NCBI GenBank assembly: GCA_002423615.1
Contig: DIKO01000087.1
Coordinates: forward strand, 1-27,001
DNA from: Desulfobacteraceae bacterium UBA5616
GTDB lineage: Bacteria; Desulfobacterota; Desulfobacteria; Desulfobacterales; UBA5616
Length of the DNA: 27,001 nucleotides
Direction: 5' to 3'
In this document: positions 20,843-27,001 of the stretch, piece after piece
How positions within the stretch are numbered: position 1 is the first letter of the stretch
Layout: every line of letters starts with the position of its first letter
Notes under the pieces: model-generated
Seen by the model: the letters and a program-made list of their open reading frames with translations, nothing else
Databases searched by the model: none
Told to the model about the DNA's origin: nothing
Program-made: the position numbers and the translations under genes

Positions 20843-21964
20843 TTAATCCATCTTCTTTTTAAACCGGTTCAATGCCCCGGCCAGAACGCAGAACCCCAGA
20901 ACCCCCATGGCGGAAAACTCGGGCCACAACACCTCAAGACCCACTCCCTTCAAATAAATTCCGCGAATGACCACCAGAAAATACCTCAGGGGATTTAAAT
21001 ACGTCGTCCATTGAACCTCCCTGGGCATATTCTCGATGGGAAACACGAAACCGCTCAGCATGAAAAAAGGAAGGAGGAAAAAGAAGGTCGTCATCATGGC
21101 CTGCTGCTGGGTCTTTGAAATGGTGGAAATGAAAAGGCCTATTCCCAGGGTGCTCAGCAGAAACAGACAGGTGGACAAAAAGAGCAGGCCCGTGCTTCCG
21201 GCAAAGGGGACCTCGAACCAGAAAGCGGACAAAACAGTCACCGCCATCATCTGAATCAGTGCAATGACGATGTAGGGAATGGTTTTGCCCAGAATCAGTT
21301 CAAACGGCCTTATCGGGGTTACAATGAGCTGCTCCATGGTCCCGGCTTCTTTTTCCTTGATAACGGCCATGGAGGTCAGAATCAGGGTTAAAACCATGAT
21401 CAGGAAGGCGACGATTCCCGGGACGAAAAAATTCTGGCTATAAAGGTTTGGATTGTACCAGGTCCGGATTCTCACGTCCATTCTCGGAACATCCAGATCA
21501 AAGGGATAAAGTTCCCTGATCAGCCGCTGATTCAGGCCCTCGATAATGGCATTGGCATAACTGATCCTCACCCCGGCCATGTTGCTCATGCTCCCGTCGG
21601 CCAGGATCTGAATCTTTGCCGAATTCCCCTCCCTGATGCGCCTGCTGAAATCCGGGGGGATCTTCACGGCAAGGTCCATTTTGCGTTCCAGCAGATGTCT
21701 TTCCAGTTCACCCGGTTTTTGGGCGAAAAAAACGATGCGGAATGTTTTGTTGGCGTTGAAAGCATCCATGAGCATCCGGCTTTCCGCTGTTTTCGATTGA
21801 TCGAGGAAACCGATGGTCACGGTTCGGATATCCATGGACACCACATAGCCGAAAATCAACAACTGAAGAATGGGCGCCACGAACAACAGGGGTCTGTTTT
21901 TCTTGTCCCTGAAAAGCTGGAGGAATTCTTTTCTGACCAGTTCACGGATCCGTAAAAAGCTCAT
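20843..21964 (-). CDS. ABC-2 type exporter permease (YbhR-like)
   Basis: A 373-aa inner-membrane permease: one N-terminal helix (after KEFLQLFRDKKNRP), a large extracytoplasmic domain (about 45-180) and five or so C-terminal helices with the conserved EKEAGTMEQLIVTP motif of the ABC-2 family. It matches the YbhR/YbhS type that works as a heterodimer. The upstream permease gene ends 3 bases before its ATG, and GGAGGG from that gene's end serves as ribosome binding site. It is the last gene of the exporter operon. Substrate unknown (drugs or other hydrophobic compounds in related systems). Confidence 0.9.
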   Translation of the reverse strand: MSFLRIRELVRKEFLQLFRDKKNRPLLFVAPILQLLIFGYVVSMDIRTVTIGFLDQSKTAESRMLMDAFNANKTFRIVFFAQKPGELERHLLERKMDLAVKIPPDFSRRIREGNSAKIQILADGSMSNMAGVRISYANAIIEGLNQRLIRELYPFDLDVPRMDVRIRTWYNPNLYSQNFFVPGIVAFLIMVLTLILTSMAVIKEKEAGTMEQLIVTPIRPFELILGKTIPYIVIALIQMMAVTVLSAFWFEVPFAGSTGLLFLSTCLFLLSTLGIGLFISTISKTQQQAMMTTFFFLLPFFMLSGFVFPIENMPREVQWTTYLNPLRYFLVVIRGIYLKGVGLEVLWPEFSAMGVLGFCVLAGALNRFKKKMD

Positions 21965-21967
21965 CGG

Positions 21968-23101
21968 CTACAATCCCTCCTTTTTCAGTTTTAAGAGGGC
22001 GACGCCGGCAAACAGCAACAACATGCCGGAAAGGACGGCAAAATCCTTCCATAGCCATTCAAACCCCACATTTCGAAGGTAAAGACCATTTAAGATATCG
22101 ATGAAATATTTTGCCGGAACCACAACGGTCACAGCCTGAAGGACTTTCGGCATGTTGACGATGGGAAAAACAAAATCCGAAAGCATCAGAGACGGAAGAT
22201 AGGTGATCAAAATGGCTGCCTGATTGGCCACCATCTGGGATTTGGTCAGGATGGAAATCAGCAGTCCGAGGCCCAGGGCCACGCCGAGATAGAGGGAAGA
22301 CGCCAGAATCAGCAGCCAGAACCCGGATTTGATGATCACATCAAAGAGCATCTGCCCCATGAGAACGGCCATGAGGACGTCCGTCATGCCGATGAAAAAA
22401 TAAGGGATGGATTTACCGATGAGAAATTCCTCCGCGCGGATCGGAAGGGAAAACAGGGTTTCCATGGTGCCGTTTTCATATTCCCGGGCAATCACCAGGG
22501 AGGTGAGCATGGCCCCCACGATCATGATGATGATGGCGATGATACCGGGTACGATGAAATTCCGGCTTTCGAGATCTTCGTTGAACCACACCCGCATCCG
22601 GGCCTCGATGGGCGGCGAAATTTCTTCCATCCCCTTTTTGTTCAGAAACTCGTACAGGAGGCGGCTGTTATACCGGGCCGCAATTCCGTTGATGTACCCG
22701 GAAGCGATGCCGGCATAATTGGGATCGCTTCCGTCGACAAGAACCTGAATCGGAGCATCCCGGTCCGACAGGAGATTCCGGCTCCAGTGAACGGGGATCA
22801 CGATGACCATGGCAGCCTTTCCGTGATCCAGGCAGTGGGTCGCCTCCCGTTCATTTTGCAGCCGCCCCAGAACCCGAAAATAGGCGGATGCATCGATCTG
22901 CCGGATAAAATCCCGGCTCCCCTGCGTTTGATCGTAATCCACCACCATGGTTTTGACGTTTTCCACATCCAGGCTCAAGGCGTAGCCGAAAAGCAGTATC
23001 AGGATAAGGGGGATGGCAAATGCCAGGTAAAGGCTCCTGTAATCCCTGATGAGGTGGTAAAATTCCTTGACCGCTATGGCCTTTATCCGGATGAGGATCA
23101 C
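21968..23101 (-). CDS. ABC-2 type exporter permease (YbhS-like)
   Basis: A 377-aa permease with the same layout as its neighbour: N-terminal helix after KEFYHLIRDYRS, a large periplasmic loop, then helices with EYENGTMETLFSLPI, the ABC-2 signature. The pair should form the transmembrane channel of one exporter. The start is a GTG at 23101 overlapping the stop of the ATPase gene by 4 bases (GTGA), a typical coupling. A downstream methionine start is lacking. Confidence 0.9.
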   Translation of the reverse strand: MILIRIKAIAVKEFYHLIRDYRSLYLAFAIPLILILLFGYALSLDVENVKTMVVDYDQTQGSRDFIRQIDASAYFRVLGRLQNEREATHCLDHGKAAMVIVIPVHWSRNLLSDRDAPIQVLVDGSDPNYAGIASGYINGIAARYNSRLLYEFLNKKGMEEISPPIEARMRVWFNEDLESRNFIVPGIIAIIIMIVGAMLTSLVIAREYENGTMETLFSLPIRAEEFLIGKSIPYFFIGMTDVLMAVLMGQMLFDVIIKSGFWLLILASSLYLGVALGLGLLISILTKSQMVANQAAILITYLPSLMLSDFVFPIVNMPKVLQAVTVVVPAKYFIDILNGLYLRNVGFEWLWKDFAVLSGMLLLFAGVALLKLKKEGL

Positions 23102-23853
23102 GATCCCTTCCTTCCCATCATCTGAATGAACACATCGTTTAATCCGGCTTCCGGATTATCGGGAAATGTCCGGTGAATCAATTCTTCCGGTGCCCCCAGG
23201 GCAACGATGCGGCCCGCATTGATCATGGCGATGCGGCCACAGTTCATGGCCTCTTCCATGTAATGGGTGGTCACAAAAACCGTCACCCCGGTTTCGGCCA
23301 GGGTGTTGATAAAATTCCAGAAGTGTCTTCGGGTCAAAGGATCCACCCCTGACGTGGGCTCGTCCAGAAATACCAGGCCGGGTTTGTGGATCAACGCACA
23401 GGCCAATGCCAGCCGCTGCCGCCACCCGGGGGGCAGATCGGCGGCAGGCCGGTGTTTGACCTCACCGAGACGGGCGAGTTCCAGAACCCATTCGGTCCTT
23501 TCCTTCCAGAGGCCCCGGGCGATATTGTAGGCCCCCAGGTAAAACCGGATATTTTCCAGGGCGGAAAGTTCCTTGTACAGGGAAAATTTCTGGGACATGT
23601 ACCCAATGGATTGTTTGATTTTTTCCGATTCCGTGAAGATATCGCACCCCATGACCCGGCCCTTGCCGCTGGTAGGGGTGAGAATCCCGCAGAGCATGCG
23701 GATGGTGGTGGATTTTCCAGAACCGTTGGAACCCAGAAATCCGAAAATTTCCCCCCGGCCGACGGCAAAGGAAATATCGTCCACCGCGAAAAAATCACCG
23801 AATTTTTTCACCAGGTTCTCGATGGAAATGACATCAGAACTTGAAACCGTCAT
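23098..23853 (-). CDS. ABC exporter ATP-binding protein, second half of a YbhF-like ATPase
   Basis: This 251-aa nucleotide-binding domain has Walker A GSNGSGKST (residues 41-49), Walker B VFLDEP (161-166) and a degenerate signature LPPGW (140-144) instead of LSGGQ. The C-terminal half of E. coli YbhF likewise has a degenerate signature. Two different signatures in the ATPase pair suggest one canonical and one weak ATP site. It overlaps the first ATPase gene by 20 bases and the permease gene by 4. Confidence 0.92.
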   Translation of the reverse strand: MTVSSSDVISIENLVKKFGDFFAVDDISFAVGRGEIFGFLGSNGSGKSTTIRMLCGILTPTSGKGRVMGCDIFTESEKIKQSIGYMSQKFSLYKELSALENIRFYLGAYNIARGLWKERTEWVLELARLGEVKHRPAADLPPGWRQRLALACALIHKPGLVFLDEPTSGVDPLTRRHFWNFINTLAETGVTVFVTTHYMEEAMNCGRIAMINAGRIVALGAPEELIHRTFPDNPEAGLNDVFIQMMGRKGS

Positions 23854-24595
23854 GCCTTAATTCTTTGTCCTCCCGTGAAATGCGGTCGATCAGGGCCTCT
23901 TCCAGGCTGGTAAAATCCCCCGTGATATCCCGGGGACTGCCCTGCGCCAGCAGACGGGACCGATGCATGAGGACCAGGTCATCACATTTTTCCCCCTCAT
24001 CCAGGTACGCGGTGGAAACCAGAAGGGTCATCCCCTGTTCCTTCATCTGAAACAGGATATCCCAGAATTCCCCCCGGGATACCGGGTCCACCCCGTTGGT
24101 AGGCTCATCCAGGATCAGCAGACGGGGCTGGTGCACCAATACGCAGGCCAGACCCAGTTTCTGTTTCATTCCCCCGGAGAGCTTCCCCGCAAGACGATGG
24201 GAAAAGGGCAAAAGGTTGGAAAACCCCAGGAAGCGTTCTTTCCGGGCTTTGCGCTCCTTCCCGAATATACCGAAAATATCCAGGAAAAAATTGATATTTT
24301 CATCCACGGTAAGATCTTCATAAAGACCGAACCGCTGGGGCATGTACCCGATCACCCGTTTCAGCCGCCGTCTGATCCGGGCGGCGGATTCACCTTCCAC
24401 AATGATTTCCCCGGATGTGGGGTGGATCATGCCGGCGATCATGCGCAAAAGGGTGGATTTGCCGGCTCCATCCGAACCGATGAAACCGGTGATGGTTCCT
24501 TTCTCCACCTTGAAAGAAACATCCTCCACCGCCGTCAACAGGCCGAATTTCATCGAAACGTTGCGGATTTCCAGAAATGGAGGCTGATCGGTCAT
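23834..24595 (-). CDS. ABC exporter ATP-binding protein, first half of a YbhF-like ATPase
   Basis: This 253-aa nucleotide-binding domain has Walker A GSDGAGKST (40-48), a canonical signature LSGGM (139-143), Walker B ILDEP (151-155) and the D-loop NGVD. In E. coli these two ATPase domains are one polypeptide, YbhF; here they are separate overlapping genes. It starts 18 bases after the membrane-fusion gene. The partner permeases are the next two genes downstream. Confidence 0.92.
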   Translation of the reverse strand: MTDQPPFLEIRNVSMKFGLLTAVEDVSFKVEKGTITGFIGSDGAGKSTLLRMIAGMIHPTSGEIIVEGESAARIRRRLKRVIGYMPQRFGLYEDLTVDENINFFLDIFGIFGKERKARKERFLGFSNLLPFSHRLAGKLSGGMKQKLGLACVLVHQPRLLILDEPTNGVDPVSRGEFWDILFQMKEQGMTLLVSTAYLDEGEKCDDLVLMHRSRLLAQGSPRDITGDFTSLEEALIDRISREDKELRHDGFKF

Positions 24596-24613
24596 GGGTT
24601 GAATGATCGCAGG

Positions 24614-25633
24614 TTAATCGTTTTTGAAACAGGCATCCGCCGGCATGCCCGGTTTCAGCGATAAATCGGGATTGGGGATGGAAATCTTCACCAGATACAC
24701 GAGTTTCACCCTTTCCTTATGGGTTTCGATGATTTTGGGAGTGAATTCCGCCTCGGGAGAAATAAAAGACACTTTTCCCGCATAAACTCTGTCCGGGTAG
24801 GTGTCGATCTTGACGTCGGCCTCTTCCCCATGGGTCACTTTTCCGATCTGCTCCTCATCCACGAATATTTTCAGTTCCACTCGGGAAAGATCGGAAAGGG
24901 TGAGCACCTCTTTTCCCGGTGAAACCACTTCCCCCGGCTCCATGCCCCGGGTAACGACAATACCGTCAAAAGGCGCCGTCAACTGCGTATGATTTAGCTG
25001 GATCCGGGCCAGAGCGACAGCCGCCCGGGCACCCCGGTGCTGGGCCTCGGCCACCTTGATTTCGCTCCGGGTCAGATCGATTTTTTTCAGGTTGCTCTCG
25101 GATTGCTCCAGCACAGCTTTTGCCTCGGACAAGCGGGCTCCGGCCGTCTCATAGTTCACGCTCACGTTTTCCCAGTTCTGGCTGGATACGACTTTATCTT
25201 TTTTCAGATTATCAAACCGTCCCTTGTTCGTCTCCGCCTCCTTCAGAATCGCCGTTGCGCTGTCCACCCCGGCTCTGGCCCTTTTAACATCCGCGGGAAG
25301 GGTTTTTTCGTAAACCGTCAGCAGTATTTCAAGACGCTCCAGGTTTTTGGCCGACTGGTCCAGCATGGAAAGGGCTTCCTCATGCCGGGCCTGATAAACG
25401 GACGGATCGATCCGGGCAATAATTTTCTCCTTTTCCACCCGGTTCCCCTCGTCGACAAAGATTTCGCTGATTCTGCCGCTGACCTCGAAAGCCAGGTTGG
25501 ACCGTGTCCCGGCTTCGACAGTCCCGGAATAGCAGAGGTTTTCCGATACACCTTTCCGGTGGCCCATATACACATAGGCTCCCACCACGGGTAAAAGAAG
25601 GACAAAGACAATGATGACGATAAATTTTCTCAA
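24614..25633 (-). CDS. HlyD-family membrane fusion protein (YbhG-like)
   Basis: The 339-aa protein is the periplasmic adaptor of the exporter. An N-terminal anchor helix (MRKFIVIIVFVLLLPVVG) is followed by a first lipoyl half with VSGRISEIFVDEGNRV, a long coiled-coil hairpin (about 80-190) and the second lipoyl half TAPFDGIVVTRGMEPGEVV, then a beta-barrel domain. The start is TTG at 25633 with AAGGAG about 9-14 bases upstream; no ATG or GTG is available in frame at a sensible place. It heads the five-gene operon. No outer-membrane channel or TetR regulator is in view. Confidence 0.92.
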   Translation of the reverse strand: MRKFIVIIVFVLLLPVVGAYVYMGHRKGVSENLCYSGTVEAGTRSNLAFEVSGRISEIFVDEGNRVEKEKIIARIDPSVYQARHEEALSMLDQSAKNLERLEILLTVYEKTLPADVKRARAGVDSATAILKEAETNKGRFDNLKKDKVVSSQNWENVSVNYETAGARLSEAKAVLEQSESNLKKIDLTRSEIKVAEAQHRGARAAVALARIQLNHTQLTAPFDGIVVTRGMEPGEVVSPGKEVLTLSDLSRVELKIFVDEEQIGKVTHGEEADVKIDTYPDRVYAGKVSFISPEAEFTPKIIETHKERVKLVYLVKISIPNPDLSLKPGMPADACFKND

Positions 25634-25702
25634 CAGCCCCTCTCCTTTTTGAATTGGACGTTTAAATTCCGCGGGTGGATGAACATAAGGATTTGCTCCG
25701 GT

Positions 25703-26056
25703 TCAGTGTTTCTCTTGATGATATCCCTTTTCATTAAAGGGCATCAGCTTTTCCATCCACATTTCCTCAAACGCTTTTAATTCTTCCATGTAATCCCTGC
25801 TCAAATCCTCCCCTGGATTTAAATGGTCCAAAATTTCAAAGGAAAAGCCTTCTTCTCCGATCTCGTTAAACTCTTTCTGCATTTCCTTATTGGGATGAAG
25901 GCCGTTCTTCAATTGAAATTTATGGCTGTTGAGTTTTCCCGCCAGGTTCTTGGAGCATCCGATATAGATCTTGCCGTTTTTCCGGTTCCTGATCTGATAA
26001 ATGCCCATGGGTTGAAGGGTCTGCTGATACTGTTTTTTCAGTTCTTTACGGTTCAT
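25703..26056 (-). CDS. Small GIY-YIG domain protein
   Basis: The 117-aa protein has a GIY-YIG nuclease fold near its N-terminus: GIY at 18-20 and YIG at 31-33, then CSKNL and a helix ending in His45. In active members the helix carries an Arg (pattern NLxxRxxxH); here that position is Lys41 (NLAGKLNSH), so catalysis is uncertain. The C-terminal part (about 80-117) is charged and unassigned. The ATG at 26056 has GGGAGG 4-5 bases upstream; an in-frame GTG at 26068 would overlap that site. It lies 69 bases upstream of the exporter operon on the same strand, with no evident functional link. Confidence 0.8.
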   Translation of the reverse strand: MNRKELKKQYQQTLQPMGIYQIRNRKNGKIYIGCSKNLAGKLNSHKFQLKNGLHPNKEMQKEFNEIGEEGFSFEILDHLNPGEDLSRDYMEELKAFEEMWMEKLMPFNEKGYHQEKH

Positions 26057-26226
26057 GCTGCCTCCCACGGTGCTCCGCCGGTATGACCGGCATATCTTTT
26101 ATAATCCCGGGATTTACCCGATTGCGCGGCCGTCATTGCCTGATTGGCGGTTTTTCGGGGATATCATCCACTCCGTAATGGGTGCATTTAGTCTAATATA
26201 TTGATTTTATTGTATGCTGATAGCTG

Positions 26227-26301
26227 CAAAATGCCATTTTATTTACATTAGAAGAACACCACACGCAACCATTTTCATGGTTCTTCATAGGTTGCATTTT
26301 G
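26227..26301. repeat. Nested inverted repeats
   Basis: Outer arms CAAAATGC (26227-26234) and GCATTTTG (26294-26301) enclose GCAACC/GGTTGC (26265-26270 and 26290-26295) and an alternative inner hairpin AACCAT-TTTC-ATGGTT (26267-26282). The two inner foldings exclude each other. Confidence 0.5.
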
Positions 26302-26361
26302 TTCATCTGTTTTTGATATGACTCTATAAGCAACACCTTACCCTGCTGTGGAAACCTATAA

Positions 26362-26382
26362 GGGCGATCCTCGTGATCGCCC
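26362..26382. repeat. REP-like palindrome
   Basis: GGGCGATC (26362-26369), loop CTCGT and GATCGCCC (26375-26382) form a perfect 8-bp hairpin 23 bases past the vsr stop. It resembles the GGGCGAYC-type intergenic palindromes that are multicopy in many bacteria. It lacks a T-run on either strand, so a classical terminator is less likely. Confidence 0.5.
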
Positions 26383-26405
26383 AATTGGGGAAAGCATCAG
26401 AGGTT

Positions 26406-26825
26406 TTATCGGGGTTGCCCCATAAAAGCCTCAAGTCTTTTCCAAATCTTATCCTGATCATCTTTCAGTTCACATTCCCATATGATCAGATATTGCCAAC
26501 CGCATACAGTCAGACTTTCATAGTTTTTCTGGTCGCGGAGGACGTTTCCGTCAATTTTCTTTTTCCAGAATTCCGCATTTGTTTGGGGCCATTGAAAATA
26601 CCTGCAACCATGCCTGTGCCAGAAGCATCCATGAATAAAAATAGCTTTCATACGGCCGATGAAAACAATATCCGGCTTGCAGGGTAGGGCCTTACAACGC
26701 AATCTGTAACGATAACTGTTTGACCACAACCATTTGCGCACGATCATTTCCGGTTTCGTGTCCCGGTCTTTTATTCGGGACATGTTGTAGCTGCGTGCCT
26801 TACTGGGTATCGTTTTGATCCGCAA
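26406..26825 (-). CDS. vsr: Very short patch repair endonuclease Vsr
   Basis: Vsr nicks DNA 5' of T:G mismatches made by deamination of 5-methylcytosine, usually at sites methylated by a neighbouring cytosine methyltransferase. The family pattern is complete: RSYNMSRIKDRDTKPE at the N-terminus, the catalytic Asp in CKPDIVF, IHGCFWHRHGC, an Asp in NVLRD and VCGWQYLIIWECEL. The 139-aa form starts at a TTG (26825) that gives the usual spacing to the RSxNM motif; an ATG at 26783 would cut that motif off. No ribosome binding site is clear before the TTG. A short frame overlaps it upstream. No dcm-type methyltransferase is in the window. Confidence 0.9.
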   Translation of the reverse strand: MRIKTIPSKARSYNMSRIKDRDTKPEMIVRKWLWSNSYRYRLRCKALPCKPDIVFIGRMKAIFIHGCFWHRHGCRYFQWPQTNAEFWKKKIDGNVLRDQKNYESLTVCGWQYLIIWECELKDDQDKIWKRLEAFMGQPR

Positions 26826-26865
26826 AATCAGAGTACCAATTGATAGTTTCCCAATCTGTTGACAT
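26800..26865 (-). CDS. Possible 21-codon frame overlapping the vsr start
   Basis: An ATG at 26865 with AAGG about 10 bases upstream opens a frame reading MSTDWETINWYSDFADQNDTQ and stopping at 26800. It overlaps the proposed vsr start by 26 bases in another frame. It may be a leader that couples vsr translation or chance; an in-frame stop lies upstream, so it is not the end of a longer gene. Confidence 0.3.
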   Translation of the reverse strand: MSTDWETINWYSDFADQNDTQ

Positions 26866-27001
26866 GATTTGCTGCCTTGGATTGCAGATCGAAGATCAGA
26901 TCCCGTCTCAAAGAAAAAACGGGGGAACCCAATTGGCTGAGTTCATGTGACAGAGTAAGCGTACCGAAGTTAAATATTAGTAATTGTTCACAGGGTTAGA
27001 A
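26866..27001. other. Window-edge region upstream of vsr
   Basis: All plus-strand frames are closed and no gene is recognised. A short inverted repeat CCCGT (26902-26906) and ACGGG (26919-26923) is present. The vsr promoter is presumably here or beyond the edge; no convincing match was found. Confidence 0.35.

Larger units (their letters stand above)
26057..26405. other. Intergenic region between vsr and the GIY-YIG gene
   Basis: About 350 bases without a recognised gene, AT-richer than its surroundings between about 26190 and 26340. A 63-codon minus-strand frame (26384-26193) has no family resemblance and no good ribosome binding site. The region holds nested inverted repeats and a REP-like hairpin, listed separately. 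Confidence 0.5.

Noticed and set aside
26193..26384. 63-codon minus-strand frame in the vsr/GIY-YIG gap
   Set aside because: It runs through the REP-like hairpin and the nested repeats, and shows no recognisable domain or initiation signal.
26380..26936. Nine-base direct repeat CCCAATTGG flanking vsr (26380-26388 and 26928-26936), as a target-site duplication
   Set aside because: A 9-base match within about 550 bases is expected by chance fairly often and the core CCAATTGG is a palindrome; no transposase or terminal inverted repeats are present.

Overview
The window reads as chromosomal DNA of a sulfate-reducing bacterium of the Desulfobacterota, most likely Desulfobacterales. The evidence is a complete dissimilatory sulfite reductase locus (dsrA, dsrB, dsrD, dsrN), a tetraheme class III cytochrome c, and the general style of the other proteins. 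The species cannot be named from the sequence alone.

Layout. (1) 1-5405, plus strand: dsrA-dsrB-dsrD-dsrN, then a PrmA-like methyltransferase overlapping dsrN by 4 bases. A perfect 10-bp hairpin separates dsrB from dsrD. (2) 5364-12853, minus strand: a long co-directional run, in transcription order ptsH, ptsI, smpB, queF, a two-domain lipoprotein, adenine deaminase, tatB, tatC and a tetraheme cytochrome c. It ends in an intrinsic terminator that lies inside the 3' end of the opposing methyltransferase gene. (3) 12854-13081: a divergent control region with a candidate promoter for each side. (4) 13082-18280, plus strand: a P-type ATPase of the Na,K-ATPase-like (IIC) type, two adjacent RCK/TrkA proteins that together equal one TrkA, and a FocA-type formate/nitrite channel. 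(5) 18281-20818, plus strand: a promoter and a leader of about 300 nt, then a stand-alone AMPK-beta-type glycogen-binding domain, an APH-fold kinase and a HAD hydrolase. (6) 20843-25633, minus strand: an ABC-2 exporter operon laid out like E. coli ybhGFSR, but with YbhF split into two ATPase genes. (7) 25703-27001, minus strand: a small GIY-YIG protein, an AT-richer gap with nested inverted repeats and a REP-like hairpin, and a vsr mismatch endonuclease gene near the window edge.

How the genes fit together. Block 1 makes the terminal sulfite reductase, its activator DsrD and the enzyme that amidates its siroheme; the methyltransferase is the unexplained member. Tat export and the periplasmic cytochrome belong to the same respiratory physiology. 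Block 4 looks like an ion-homeostasis and formate-transport unit in which nucleotide-sensing RCK subunits have no Trk/Ktr membrane partner in view. Block 5 looks like a small carbohydrate-linked phosphorylation/dephosphorylation module of unknown substrate. These two blocks and the dsrN-methyltransferase pair are the best candidates for undescribed biology. No tRNA, rRNA, CRISPR array or complete insertion sequence was seen.
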